DNA of 64,000 nt from Protonemura montana (Eukaryota; Arthropoda; Insecta; Plecoptera; Nemouridae): contig OX387606.1 of the NCBI GenBank assembly GCA_947568835.1, forward strand, positions 2,542,001 to 2,606,000, read 5' to 3'. This document shows, piece by piece, positions 1-12,748 of the stretch. The notes below the pieces were generated by a model, which made no database searches, was not told where the DNA came from, and saw only the letters and a list, made by a program, of their open reading frames with translations. A program made the position numbers and the translations under genes. Position 1 is the first letter of the stretch; the number at the start of each line of letters is the position of its first letter.

Positions 1-82
1 CCACTTTTATTTTTCTGTTTTATGTTACTGTTAAACACAGTAAAACACTAGCGATGGTACTCTTACTGAACATGTAAACCCA

Positions 83-290
83 ATGGTGGAAAGCCAGGGT
101 CACTGGATCCATGTACTTGTTGTAAAATTTCAGAGTCACTGGATCCATGTACTCGTAGTGAAATGTCAGAGTCACTGGATCCATGTACTTGTTGTGAAAT
201 GTCAGGGTCACTGGATCCATGTACTCGTAGTGAAATGTCAGAGTCACTGGATCCATGTACTCGTGGTGTAAAGTCAGGGTCACTGGACGA
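83..290 (+). repeat. 36-bp tandem repeat, about 6 copies
   Basis: The motif CACTGGATCCATGTAC recurs at an exact 36-bp spacing (101, 137, 173, 209, 245, with a decayed copy at 281). Because 36 is a multiple of three, open frames run through the array on both strands. They encode only the repeat and are not judged genes. Confidence 0.95.
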
Positions 291-348
291 CTACAGATCG
301 CATGCTTTGATCTGCCCCCCATCCAATCGATGCTGACGCCCGTCATCT

Positions 349-349
<1 letters not shown>

Positions 350-413
<64 letters not shown>
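350..413 (+). repeat. Poly-C tract of 64 C
   Basis: An uninterrupted run of C. The opposite strand is poly-G. Shorter runs occur at about 4561-4576, 10541-10560, 21451-21462 and 21598-21613, and a G run at about 52554-52582. True lengths may be affected by sequencing and assembly error. Confidence 0.95.
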
Positions 414-589
414 ACTGCCACCTGCCGGACAAGAGCGACAACAATTGGAATTGAAAATACGCGCCGCCTCGGTGTCAATGAAACCGTTGTTATTCAGAGT
501 CCGTGCGTGATGACAGGTAGAGAGTCACGACAGGCACGAGAGTGGCTAACTACGGCTAAAATCAGAACAGGAAAATTAGTTTGAAAGTT

Positions 590-845
590 GTGTTTAACGA
601 CGCACTGTTTTGACATCTGGCCATGCGGCTCTGTTCTAATGACGTCAGTGAATGATGAGGATGATGGTGAACCTAACCTAGCCTAGAAGGGAGGTGGGGA
701 AACCCGGTGCCGGCACGTAGCCTACTCCTGTCGAAGAGCACCAAGAGGACCACCGGCTTAATGTCCCTTCCGAAGGACGGTACAACGCGAACAACAGGAT
801 TCCTCCACAAATCCATGCTGTCGAGAGTGTCGACAACGAAGAGTT
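590..845 (-). mobile_element. 5S-SINE family copy, head missing
   Basis: Reverse-orientation copy of the dispersed SINE seen about 13 times in this window. It starts with the tail TTTAACGACGCACTG and contains the core CGGTGCCGGCACGTAG and the segment AATCCATGCTGTCGAGAG. It stops before the 5S-rRNA-derived head, so it is truncated. Confidence 0.85.
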
Positions 846-1291
846 ACTTTTTCCAAGTTTCCCACAAATTTCCCTCGGATTAATTGTTAGAGTATTTTAT
901 TCGTGACTCAGCAACAGGTGGGAATAAAGCCATGCAAACAGATTTGCTAGAATGTCGATTCGAACATCTGAAAAACATCTGTTCTTTAAAACAGTGAAGT
1001 TTGGAGAAGCTCACTCCCGGCAAGTCGATGGCTCTCTATCACGAAACAGCTTCATATCTCCGCCACGGACGGCAGCACTGCAATCACGAAGCGTGCCGAT
1101 CGTAAAAAGTGAAATAAAACTCCCCGCTACACCGCGTTTCAATAGCGAGCCGGAAAATGTCGTAAACTTTGCCCAACGCACTGGCCAGTCATCCATATCC
1201 GGAGGGGAAAATTGTTTTTCCAATTTTCCGGGTCTAAACATTCGATACGCAAAAGAAGCCTTTTTGGTGCATAGAACTACAGAAAAAGCTG
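846..1291. other. Unassigned stretch
   Basis: No repeat family, RNA gene or convincing exon recognised. An open frame from 952 runs into the 78-bp array and resembles no family I know. A 52240-52345 stretch shares the piece around 850-950 (TTTCCCACAAATTTCCC and the following GTGACTCAGCAACA), so part of this DNA is dispersed repeat. Confidence 0.5.
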
Positions 1292-3562
1292 AACATGTCA
1301 AGGTATATGGCATGGTGCAAACATGGATGTGTACAGCTGGGTTGGCATCTTCAATGGTAGCCAGGGACATGTGTGTCAAGGTATAGGGCATGGTGCAAGC
1401 ATGGATGTGTACAGCTGGGTTGGCATCTTCAATGGGAGCCAGGGACATGTGTGTCAAGGTATAGGGCATGGAGCAAGCATGGATGTGTTCAGCTGGGTTG
1501 GCATCTTCAATGGGAGCCAGGGACATGTGTGCCAAGGTATAGGGCATTGTGCTAGCATGGATGTGTACAGCTGGGTTGGCATCTTCAATGGGAGCCAGGG
1601 ACATGTGTGTCAAGGTATAGGGCATGGTGCAAGCATGGATGTGTACAGCTGGGTTGGCATCTTCAATGGGAGCCAGGGACATGTGTGTCAAGGTATAGGG
1701 CATGGTGCAAGCATGGATGTGTACAGCTGGGTTGGCATCTTCAATGGGAGCCAGGGACATGTGTGTCAAGGTATAGGGCATGGTTCAAGCATGGATGTGT
1801 ACAGCTGGGTTGGCATCTTCAATGGGAGCCAGGGACATGTGTGTCAAGGTATAGGGCATGGTGCAAGCATGGATGTGTACAGCTGGGTTGGCATCTTCAA
1901 TGGGAGCCAGGGACATGTGTGTCAAGGTATAGGGCATGGTGCAAGCATGGATGTGTACAGCTGGGTTGGCATCTTCAATGGGAGCCAGGGACATGTGTGC
2001 CAAGGTATAGGGCATGGTTCAAGCATGGATGTGTACAGCTGGGTTGGCATCTTCAATGGGAGCCAGGGACATGTGTGCCAAGGTATAGGGCATGGTGCAA
2101 GCATGGATGTGTACAGCTGGGTTGGCATCTTCAATGGGAGCCAGGGACATGTGTGCCAAGGTAAAGGACATGGTGCAAACATGGATGTGTACAGCTAGGT
2201 TGGCATCTTCAATGGGAGCCAGGGACATGTGTGCCAAGGTATAGGGCATGGTGCAAGCATGGATGTGTACAGCTGGGTTGGCATCTTCAATGGGAGCCAG
2301 GGACATGTGTGTCAAGGTATAGGGCATGGTGCAAGCATGGATGTGTACAGCTAGGTTGGCATCCTCAATGGGAGCCAGGGACATGTGTGCCAAGGTATAG
2401 GGCATGGTGCAAACATGGATGTGTACAGCTAGGTTGGCATCTTCAATGGGAGCCAGGGACATGTGTGCCAAGGTATAGGGCATGGTGCAAGCATGGATGT
2501 GTACAGCTATGTTAGCATCTTCAATGGGAGCCAGGGACATGTGTGCCAAGGTATAGGGCAAGGTGCAAGCATGGATGTATACAGCTGGGTTGACATCTTC
2601 AATGGGAGCCAGGGACATGTGTGTCAAGGTATAGGACAGGTGCAAACATGAATGTGTACAGCTGGGTTGACATCTTCAATGGGAGCCAGGGACATGTGTG
2701 CCAAGGTATAGGACAGGTGCAAGCATGGATGTGTACAGCTGGGTTGACATCTTCAATGGGAGCCAGGGACATGTGTGTCAAGATATAGGGCATGGTGCAA
2801 GCATGGATGTGTACAGCTAGGTTGACATCTTCAATGGGAGCCAGGGACATGTGTGCCAAGGAATAGGGCATGGTGCAAGCATGGATGTGTACAGCTGGGT
2901 TGGCATCTTCAATGGGAGCCAGAGACATGTGTGTCAAGGTATAGGGCATGGTGCAAGCATGGATGTGTACAGCTGGGTTGACATCTTCAATGGGAGCCAG
3001 AGACATGTGTGTCAAGGTATAGGGCATGGTGCAAGCATGGATGTGTACAGCTGGGTTGACATCTTCAATGGGAGCCAGGGACATGTGTGTCAAGATATAG
3101 GGCATGGTGCAAGCATGGATGTGTACAGCTAGGTTGACATCTTCAATGGGAGCCAGGGACATGTGTGCCAAGGAATAGGGCATGGTGCAAGCATGGATGT
3201 GTACAGCTGGGTTGGCATCTTCAATGGGAGCCAGAGACATGTGTGTCAAGGTATAGGGCATGGTGCAAGCATGGATGTGTACAGCTGGGTTGGCATCTTC
3301 AATGGGAGCCAGGGACATGTGTGTCAAGGTATAGGGCATGGTGCAAGCATGGATGTGTACAGCTGGGTTGACATCTTCAATGGGAGCCAGAGACATGTGT
3401 GTCAAGGTATAGGGCATGGTGCAAGCATGGATGTGTACAGCTGGGTTGGCATCTTCAATGGGAGCCAGGGACATGTGTGTCAAGGTATAGGGTATGGTGC
3501 AAGCATGGATGTGTACAGCTGGGTTGGCATCTTCAATGGGAGCCAGGGACATGTGTGCCAAG
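1292..3562 (+). repeat. 78-bp minisatellite, about 29 copies
   Basis: The unit contains GGATGTGTACAGCTGGG and CAATGGGAGCCAGGGACATG and repeats every 78 bp. Because 78 is divisible by three, long frames stay open on both strands. Several copies carry CAGCTAGG, which is a stop in the longest + frame. Differences between copies are not concentrated at silent sites, so I read this as non-coding. Confidence 0.95.
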
Positions 3563-4794
3563 GTTTGGTAAAGTCCCTGACTGGTTCATAATATTGCATG
3601 GAGGGAAATGATAAATAGACGGTAACATGATAAGGCTTGTTGGAAGAAAAGATGACTTAAATTGTTAGAAATACATCCAGAAAGAAACATGATAGCGCAG
3701 TAATGCAGTACATTTTAAAGGCTGGTACAGTATAAATAAACGTATAGAACCAAATGTTTTCTGTTCTGTACTAATGTTGCTCGTAGCATAAAATGAGTTA
3801 TTCAAGTTGCTATAGATCTACCATTCTAACAGTCATACACGAGGCACTGCAAGGCACTTTCCATGAACTTGCCGGAGTGTTCCAACGAATACATTAAATG
3901 AAATGAACTTTAGCGGTATTTGCAGTGAAGTGCACAGTTTCGTGCTCGATCAACACCTGGTATAGGTGGAACTAGAGTGTCCTATACGTTCCAGTCTAGA
4001 TTGAGGACTGTTCAGAATAGCGGGTCCTGTAAATGAGAGTGAGAACTCTGTAGCTTGACCTTCCAGTTAGCGCACGTGGATAAATAATTGATCATTATCA
4101 TAGAACGCACTTTCATAGGCCGCTCGATACTTGCCACCTGCCCCCGCCCCCACCCACCCAACCGGCAGTACCACCCATTGCCGTGTTTGTGACGCGTCTG
4201 CTCCGCGCTATTTAATTGCCGCCCTCTCCGCCGTTACCTAGCAACGGCTACCCATCGTTACCGCTGCATTTCTACCTGCTACCATAAAAGCGTTTAATAT
4301 TTTGAAAATGTAGACGGGTGAGGTTTACATACGAGCTAAAATGCCTCGTTTTGTTTTTTGTGACTTCACTTTGGGTTGAATTGAAAAATAAGAAGGTCGC
4401 AACCATGTCCACAATCTTACCGTATGCACTGTTTTTTTTTTCCTTTCTTTAACAAGGCGTTAAGGTGTGCAAGGTCAGTTTTTGATAAGAGTTGAGGTGC
4501 TGAGTCACAATAAGAACTTGATTGCTTGCCACCTATTAACAAAAGCACGTGCAATTAACAACCCCCCCCCCCCCCAACCCCCGTCGATTTTGACCACTAA
4601 AAAATCGACGTATTTTGCTTTGAAGTCCAATTTCTTGGCTTTCTGACGTCTGACTTTGATTCGACTTCGACTTCGGACTTGAATCATTAATACCATGCAC
4701 TGCCGATAAACTTATCAACATTAAAATAATGGGATTAACTACGAAGAAGACACTCTCCGTAGAAATTAGTTTTCATTCTAATCCCCTTATGCTC
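3563..4794. other. No gene seen
   Basis: AT-rich DNA with a C-rich segment near 4140-4165 and a poly-C run at about 4561. No exon-like frame with splice sites, RNA gene or repeat family recognised. Confidence 0.5.
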
Positions 4795-5285
4795 TCTTTC
4801 GATTCACAATGCAACATTTCGTTATAGTTCACTTCAAGTGTTAACAGCCGCCGTATCGGTTAGCCTAAAAACATGATTGAAAATTCTTTGAGTAGGTGCA
4901 TGTGTTCTCCTACTGCCCTGTAAGTTTCAATCGTTTTCAATCAATATTCTTTATGAAATTGACCAAATAAAAAGGGACTGTTTTCCAGCTAAATCACAGA
5001 TTACCACGAAACATTTTAAGAGCTACAAACTTGAAATTAAACACTTGCATTGTTGACACAAAAACCATGTTGCTCATTAACTATTTTTTTCGAAATTTTA
5101 TTTGGTTTTTGCATTATATTTTATTGTTTTTATCAAAATACAGAATTGTCTGAGTGCAAACTTTGTATTGAATCTCGACTGGGCAACTTGACAATGTAAA
5201 TGTGTATTTAAAAGAAATGAAGAACGCTGTAACGAGCTAGTCAGTACAAGCATAATGAATCATTGTATGCACAGAGTAAATCGAT
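4795..5285 (+). mobile_element. Dispersed ~490-bp element, uninterrupted copy
   Basis: The same sequence occurs in reverse orientation around 37305-39130, where it is split by a 1.3-kb insert, and as a partial forward copy at about 37075-37270. Shared landmarks are GTAGGTGCATGTGTTCTCCTA and AACGAGCTAGTCAGTACAAG. It has no coding capacity, and its ends are approximate. Class unknown. Confidence 0.8.
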
Positions 5286-6604
5286 GAAATTGGGAGTCGC
5301 TTTGAGCCTCTCATACCATACATTCACGAACATGACCACAGACCATGTCACATTACAATTGTTGGGTAATCATTTATGTCAAATCGCTAAATCTGGGGCT
5401 AGGATGTCGTTCAAAAAATATTTACACATAACAAATTTCGGAAAGTGATGTGGATTGTTTTAAATTTCTGAAATCGATTAAATGACAGATACTTTGACTT
5501 GACGGGTGCTTATCTCAATGTTGATTTTCTTGGAATTCCCGCATTACTAGGTTTTATAATAATATCGCCAGGCGATTACGACTATTTGGCGAGACGGAGC
5601 AGGTGACGTCCAGTAACCTTGCTGGTTGATCACGGTAAATTGATGCTAGAAAGGGTAGTTTCAACATTAGAACATAAATTTAAACTGATTTGAAATCAGG
5701 TCTCGATGCCGAATAGAATGGCATGTTTTCAAAAAAAAATTCGAACGTGAATTAAAAGCATCAGTTGAATTGTTTAATTAAATCGCTCAGTTATTAGCGA
5801 TTCTCGGAAAACTTGTTTTGCAAATCGGCTGAGACTTTGGGAAGTTTTTTGCTACAAATCAAATCTCCAGACGCTGACGTAATGCACTCCCTTTTCACCG
5901 CGGTAGGTATGTTTAACACTGCCCTACATAGGTACACGAAATTAACTAAAAATTCAAAGATGTGGCAGCATCTTAAGCTTCAAAATTATCACTGGAATGT
6001 TAACTTACTTCAGCTGAACATTCATTTTGCTGACCCCTGACAGCGAATATCGAACCAAGTCCTCCAAAAGAATAAATCACGTGGAGGTGCCGGGTTTGCT
6101 TTGCGGGTTGCATCCAGGGGCAACCAGTGTTTACCGAGTCGACCGCCAGGCAGCGCTCGCCTCAACTCGGCGTCGCGACGCGCACGCTTCACGGCGTCGC
6201 GACGCCTCGAGAGAAAGCGTCGCTTCACGGCGTCAGTCGACAGTCGAGCTCAGCGCACGACGCATCGCAGTACGCGTGACGGCGTGTGCATTTTGCGCGT
6301 ATGTTTGCTTGTGTCATTGCGTGTGTCAACGCGTATGTCAATGCGTGTGCGTATTTTTAATGCGTGCGTGACGCGTGTCATCTTCTCGTGCGTTAACTGT
6401 GAGAATACGAGCGAAGTTTAAGAGGTTTGATGGGAAATAAAATGTGTCGACTCACGTGTGTCACGTGTGTCAGCTCACGTGCGTGATCGACAGCGATTTC
6501 AGATGTTCAAAAAATACTCCTAATAATTTTGAGACACCGGTTTGCTTCGTGCAAAAGTATTAACCAGGATTCCCAGGATGTCACAGCCTTCTCTTTCCCG
6601 GATA
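5286..6604. other. Unassigned, with a CpG-rich patch at about 6090-6410
   Basis: Most of this stretch is AT-rich with nothing recognisable. Between about 6090 and 6410 the DNA turns CpG-dense, with repeats of TTCACGGCGTCGCGACGC and then GCGTGTG-type sequence. The open frames there follow this composition and show no known domain. It could be an upstream CpG-rich regulatory region. Confidence 0.4.
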
Positions 6605-7240
6605 AGAGATCCAGCCAGCTGATCTCAAATAACCTGGATAGAGCATAGGATCCAGTCAGCTGATCTCAAATAACCTAGATAGAACATAGGATCCAGCCAG
6701 CTGATCTCAAATAACCTGGGTAGAGCATAGGATCCAGCCAGCTGATCTCAAATAACCTGGATAGAGCATAGGATCCAGTCAGCTGATCTCAAATAACCTG
6801 GATAGAGCATAGGATCCAGCCAGCTGATCTCAAATAACCTGGATAGAGCATAGGATCCTGCCAGCTGATCTCAAATAACCTGGATAGAGCATAGGATCCA
6901 GCCAGCTGATCTCAAATAACCTGGATAGAGCATAGGATCCTGCCAGCTGATCTCAAATAACATGGATAGAGCATAGGATCTAGCCAGCTGATCTCTAATA
7001 ACCTGAATAGAGCATAGGATCCAGCCAGCTGATCTCAAATAACCTGGATAGAGCATAGGATCCAGCCAGCTGATCTTAAATAACCTGGATAGAGCATAGA
7101 ATCCAGCCAGCTGATCTCTAATAACCTGGACAGAGCATAGGATCCAGCCAGCTGATCTCAAATAACCTGGATAGAACATAGGATCCAGCCAGCTGATCTC
7201 AAATAACCTGGATAGAGCATAGGATCCAGCCAGCTGATCA
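6605..7240 (+). repeat. 41-bp minisatellite, about 15 copies (array A)
   Basis: The unit is CCAGCCAGCTGATCTC followed by AAATAACCTGGATAGAGCAT, 41 bp in total. The same family occurs reversed at 10665-11305 and 57500-57995. Non-coding. Confidence 0.95.
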
Positions 7241-7705
7241 AAATTGAATGCAGGAAATTAATTGTAGCCAACAGGTAGACGTCCCTGTATCCGAGATGTC
7301 TCTATGATTTTTACTATAATTTTAGAGTTTTTGTAAAATGTAAAAATCAAATTGGACCACTTAAGTGGTGAAACCCGCAGCACCGGCCCGCTCTTGAACC
7401 AATAGTGCTCTCTCTCTCTCTCTAACTAGCTGAGGCTCGCACGAGCAAACACAGATGGTCGGTGATTATAATATGCTTGTTACGGGGCCCACCAGGGACT
7501 AGCCAATCAACGGGCGAGGCTGATCGAGTCGACGCTAGCGCCACCCGACTATTTGATTATGCGGCTAATTAATGGACTACCAGATGAGACACGTGAAGAG
7601 CTGTTAGCTTCGAGTTAATTAGATCAAAGCTTACTCTTGTAAGCCACTCGAACGTGAATCCGCGTAACCATGGTTAATCACCATAAACAATGTGAGCATC
7701 GGTTC
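7241..7705. other. Unassigned
   Basis: Contains a short CT microsatellite near 7408-7423. No gene, RNA or other repeat recognised. Confidence 0.5.
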
Positions 7706-8290
7706 TCATGAGATCACTGAAGTTAAGCAACACTGCGCTGAGTCAAGTGTTCCTAGCCTGACCAAACATAGCCATCATACACATGACCAGTTCTGTTCGG
7801 GAGAGACGTTGGAGGGATGAAAGTTAAGCAACACTGCGCTGAGTCAGGTATTGGATAGGTGACCATCATATACATGACCAGTTCTGTTCGGTAGAGAAGT
7901 TGGAGGGATGAAAGTTAAGCAACACTGCGCTGAGTCAGGTATTGGATGGGTGACCATCATACAAATGACCAGTTCTGTTTGGGAGAGAGGTTGGAGGGAT
8001 GTTAGTTAAGCAACACTGCGCTGGGTCAGGTATTGGATGGGTGACCATCATACACATGATCAGTTATGTTCGGAAGAGAGGTTGGAGGGATGAAAGTTAA
8101 GCAAAACTGCGCTGAGTCAGGTATTGGATGGGTGACCATCATACACATGATCAGTTCTGTTCGGGAGAGAGGTTGGAGGGATGAAAGTTAAGCAACACTG
8201 CGCTGTGTCAGGTATTGGATGGGTGACCATCATACACATGACCAGTTCTGTTCGGGAGAGAGGTTGGAGGGATGAAAGTTAAGGTTTACT
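7706..8290 (+). repeat. 91-bp array of 5S-rRNA-derived SINE heads
   Basis: Begins with TTCTCATGAGATCACTGAAG and GTTAAGCAACACTG, which match the interior of metazoan 5S rRNA. It continues as about six units at 91-bp spacing. Each unit carries box A-like AGTTAAGCAACACTG and box C-like GGATGGGTGACC. The SINE core and tail are absent at this locus. Confidence 0.85.
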
Positions 8291-8810
8291 AAAGTGAGGT
8301 TTGTACAGAGGTTTGTACTTCGTGCTAAGGGGTGAGACCGCAATGTTTTTGTATGGTTTGTTCTCGCCGCAGAACATGACTTTGTGGATTAACGGCTTGT
8401 AATTCGTTGAATCGATCAGGTCGCCGACTTCATAGACAGTCGAGTGCTTGGTCACCAGTCAGTTGCTACCTTTCATCGCAGTTTATTTGCACTTTATACC
8501 TGCCGTCAAATTGAAGCTCTCCTCTTGACGACGTCTATAACTTCGGGCGCTAGAGTAAAGTTCTTTTCATTTGACGCCAGAACTCGCAATAACAGTATTT
8601 CACTTTGCCACGGTTGTTCCAACAAAAGAAAGGAAGTAAAAACACACTCGAATGAAATATGAAGTAAAGTTTGCTGTTAGTTGTTCGTGTGTTCATTTAT
8701 ATTTCATAGCGGACAAAGGGTGCTGCCTTCACACACGAAGAGACGCAATGAATTCGCCACTCTCTGAGTCTTTACAGTGCGCCTTACTTAATCACTCGCT
8801 TTTGAATATC
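8291..8810. other. Unassigned
   Basis: No repeat or gene recognised. Open frames at 8444-8662 and 8652-8918 resemble no known protein. Confidence 0.45.
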
Positions 8811-9800
8811 TTTACGTGTATATCAATCGTACGCCCACGAGAAATATCGAACTTAAATTTCATACGGCAGTGGCTCTACTTAACGGGGTGTTCCGGTACT
8901 CTGGATTTTTGTCGGTAAAGTAGTCATTTGGCGGCCATCTTTCACGCAGAAAGTTTAACATTACCGTTCTGCCTCTTCCTAGAACCTGTACACTCAACGG
9001 TTTAACTTTAACGTTCTATCTCTACTTGGAACCTGTACACTAAACAATTTAACATTAACGTTGTGTTTCTACCTAGAACCTGCACACTCAACGGTTTAAC
9101 ATTAACGTTGTGTCTCTACCTAGAACCTGCACACTCAAAGGTTTAACATTAACGTTCTGTCTCTACCTAGAACCTGCACACTCAACGGTTTAACATTAAC
9201 GTTCTGCCTCTACCTAGAACCTGCACACTCAACGGTTTAACATTAACGTTGTGTTTCTACCTAGAACCTGCACACTCAACGGTTTAACATTAACGTTGTG
9301 TCTCTACGTAGAACCTGCACACTCAACGGTTTAACATTAACGTTCTATCTCTACTTGGAACCTGTACACTAAACAATTTAACATTAACGTTGTGTTTCTA
9401 CCTAGAACCTGCACACTCAACGGTTTAACATTAACGTTCTGTCTCTACCTAGAACCTGCACACTCAACGGTTTAACATTAACGTTGTGTCTCTACGTAGA
9501 ACCTGCACACTCAACGGTTTAACATTAACGTTCTGTCTCTACCTAGAACCTGCACACTCAACGGTTTAACATTAACGTTGTGTTTCTACCTAGAACCTGC
9601 ACACTCAACGGTTTAAAATTAACGTTCTATCTCTACGAAGAACCTGGACACTCAACGGTTTAACATTAACGTTGTGTCTCTACGTAGAACCTGCACACTC
9701 AACGGTTTAACTTTAACGTTGTGTTTCTACCTAGAACCTGCACACTCAACGGTTTAAAATTAACGTTCTATCTCTACGAAGAACCTGGACACCCACCGCT
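8811..9800 (+). mobile_element. Element with shared flank and 47-bp minisatellite, about 18 copies
   Basis: The array from about 8945 repeats CTAGAACCTGCACACTCAAC plus GGTTTAACATTAACGTT every 47 bp. The 130 bp before it (GTGTATATCAATCG, CAGTGGCTCTACTTAACG, CTTTCACGCAGAAAGTTTAAC) recur at about 47955-48160 beside the same satellite. The array therefore travels inside a larger dispersed element. Confidence 0.85.
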
Positions 9801-10117
9801 TGCATGTCTGCCATCTTAGACATCTATAACACTCTCCGAGTCTGGTCTTTATGGGTGTTTCTCTTTACTTTGATGTCGAGGGTAATAAGCTTTTGATCGT
9901 TTATTCCGTCCTCTCCCCAACGTGAACGCCAGATATCCTAGGAAGTCACGAGAAACACATCAAGAATGTTGGTTCTTCATGGATTGGTTGGGTGATCACT
10001 TAAAGCAGGTCATACTCTTCAATTAAAGCTCGTTACTTCTGTCTTTGTCTAATGAAGGGTAGAGTGCGGAGGATTCCACGACCTCGGAGATTTAGGTCAT
10101 CTGCAATGTCGATTTGC
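9801..10117. other. Unassigned
   Basis: Nothing recognised. Confidence 0.5.
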
Positions 10118-10250
10118 GACCAGTTGTATTAGCGATCAGTTGTATTAGCGATCAGTTGTATTAGCGATCAGTTGTATTAGCGATCAGTTGTATTAGCGAT
10201 CAGTTGTATTAGCGATCAGTTGTATTAGCGATCAGTTGTATTAGCGACCG
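10118..10250 (+). repeat. 16-bp tandem repeat, about 8 copies
   Basis: The unit AGCGATCAGTTGTATT is repeated head to tail with almost no variation, which implies recent expansion. Confidence 0.95.
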
Positions 10251-10664
10251 GTTGATGGCCGACTGCTAGACTTGAGTGCATTTCCAGTTTGAATCTCGCC
10301 GAATCTCCTCCTATAATGAAAAGTGACGTCATCCTATCAATTAACGCGACGTTGCCAAGAAGAAAGCGTCGCATGACTTTGCGACTCGCTCGTTCACGGC
10401 TTAATTAATCCCCTTTAATCTCAAATTGATGATTTATTATTCCACGCGGATTATAAAGCGAGCTTTCAAGCGGAAATCTAATTCGAGTTTTGCATGGGAA
10501 TTATTCATGTAATCCCAACTTAACGAGGGGAGCGACAAGCACCCCCCCCCCCCCCCCCCCATCAGCAACCACCAGAGGGAAGCACGTCAATGCAATCGTA
10601 CTTCAGATAGTGGGCGTTCCTAGAAGATAAAGCAAAAATGAAAGAATCAGGGCATCAGACATGG
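10251..10664. other. Unassigned
   Basis: Contains a poly-C run at about 10541-10560. Nothing else recognised. Confidence 0.5.
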
Positions 10665-11305
10665 CCGGATCCATGGCTCTATCCAGGTTATTTGAGATCA
10701 GCAGGCTGGATCCTATGCTCTATCCAGGTTATTTGAGATCATCTGGCTGGATCTTATGCTCTATCCAGGTTATTTGAGATCAGCTGGCTGGATCCTATGC
10801 TCTATTCAGGTTATTTGAGATCAGCTGGCTGGATCCTATGCTCTATTCAGGTTATTTGAGATCCGCTGGCTGGATCCTATGCTCTATCCAGGTTATTTGA
10901 GATCAGCTGGCTGGATCCTATGCTCTATCCAGGTTATTTGAGATCAGCTGGCTGGATCCTATGCTCTATCCAGGTTATTTGAGATCAGCTGGCTGGATCC
11001 TATGCTCTATTCAGGTTATTTGAGATCAGCTGGCTGGATCCTATGCTCTATCCAGGTTATTTGAGATCATCTGGCTGGATCCTATGCTCTATCCAGGTTA
11101 TTTGAGATCAGCTGGCTGGATCCTATGCTCTATCCAGATTATTTGAGATCAGCTGGCTGGATCCTATGCTCTATTCAGGTTATTTGAGACCAGCTGGCTG
11201 GATCCTATGCTCTATCCAGGTTATTTGAGATCATCTGGCTGGATCCTATGCTCTATTCAGGTTATTTGAGACCAGCTGGCTGGATCCTATGCACTATCCA
11301 GCTAA
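10665..11305 (-). repeat. 41-bp minisatellite, about 15 copies (array B, inverted)
   Basis: Reverse complement of the 6605-7240 family (GATCAGCTGGCTGGATCC, TATGCTCTATCCAGG). With array A it makes an inverted pair of about 600 bp each that encloses about 3.4 kb. Confidence 0.95.
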
Positions 11306-11349
11306 GTTTAGTTCTCTGAAACTGAATCGTGTAATTAAAACTTAAAGGC

Positions 11350-12748
11350 ATCTACTTGACATTGTGACATCGTGACCTCGTGACATCGTGACATCGTGAT
11401 ATTGTGACAGGCTGATATTGTGACAGGCTGACATTGTGACAGGCTGACATTGTGACATTGTGACATTGTGACAGGCTGACATTGTGACATTGTGACATTG
11501 TGACATTGTGACATTGTGACAGGCTGACATTGTGACAGGCTGACATTGTGACATTGTGACATTGTGACATTGTGACATTGTGACAGGCTGACATTGTGAC
11601 AGGCTGACATTGTGACAGGCTGACATCGTGACATTGTGACATTGTGACATTGTGACATTGTGACATTGTGACATTGTGACATTGTGACATTGTGACATTG
11701 TGACATTGTGACATTGTGACATTGTGACATTGTGACATTGTGACATTGTGACATTGTGACATTGTGACATTGTGACATTGTGACATTGTGACATTGTGAC
11801 ATTGTGACATTGTGACATTGTGACATTGTGACATTGTGACATTGTGACATTGTGACATTGTGACATTGTGACATTGTGACATTGTGACATTGTGACATTG
11901 TGACATTGTGACATTGTGACATTGTGACATTGTGACATTGTGACATTGTGACATTGTGACATTGTGACATTGTGACATTGTGACATTGTGACATTGTGAC
12001 ATTGTGACATTGTGACATTGTGACATTGTGACATTGTGACATTGTGACAGGCTGACATTGTGACAGGCTGACATTGTGACATTGTGACATTGTGACATTG
12101 TGACATTGTGACATTGTGACATTGTGACATTGTGACATTGTGACATTGTGACATTGTGACATTGTGACATTGTGACATTGTGACATTGTGACATTGTGAC
12201 ATTGTGACATTGTGACATTGTGACATTGTGACATTGTGACATTGTGACATTGTGACATTGTGACATTGTGACATTGTGACATTGTGACATTGTGACATTG
12301 TGACATTGTGACATTGTGACATTGTGACATTGTGACATTGTGACATTGTGACATTGTGACATTGTGACATTGTGACATTGTGACATTGTGACATTGTGAC
12401 ATTGTGACATTGTGACATTGTGACATTGTGACATTGTGACATTGTGACATTGTGACATTGTGACATTGTGACATTGTGACATTGTGACATTGTGACATTG
12501 TGACATTGTGACATTGTGACATTGTGACATTGTGACAGGCTGACATTGTGACAGGCTGACATTGTGACATTGTGACATTGTGACATTGTGACATTGTGAC
12601 ATTGTGACATTGTGACATTGTGACATTGTGACATTGTGACATTGTGACATTGTGACATTGTGACATTGTGACATTGTGACATTGTGACATTGTGACATTG
12701 TGACATTGTGACATTGTGACATTGTGACATTGTGACATTGTGACAGGC
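11350..12748 (+). repeat. 8-bp TGTGACAT array, about 170 copies, next to agrin exon 1
   Basis: Nearly pure octanucleotide repeat (ATTGTGAC), with AGGCTGAC variants clustered at the left end and a few interior positions. All three frames of the minus strand stay open only because of the repeat. Each unit contains TGACA. The array ends about 40 bp before the first candidate agrin ATG. Its outer flanks are related as an inverted repeat (AAAGGCAT then GACATT, left; reversed on the right). Confidence 0.95.

Noticed and set aside
952-1386. 144-codon frame
   Set aside because: No recognisable domain; runs into the 78-bp array; part shared with another locus.
1011-3561. Long frames on both strands over the 78-bp array
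   Set aside because: Repeat period divisible by three; stops in several copies; no known domain.
6027-6421. Overlapping frames in the CpG-rich patch
   Set aside because: Basic, low-complexity translations that follow base composition; no splice or domain support.
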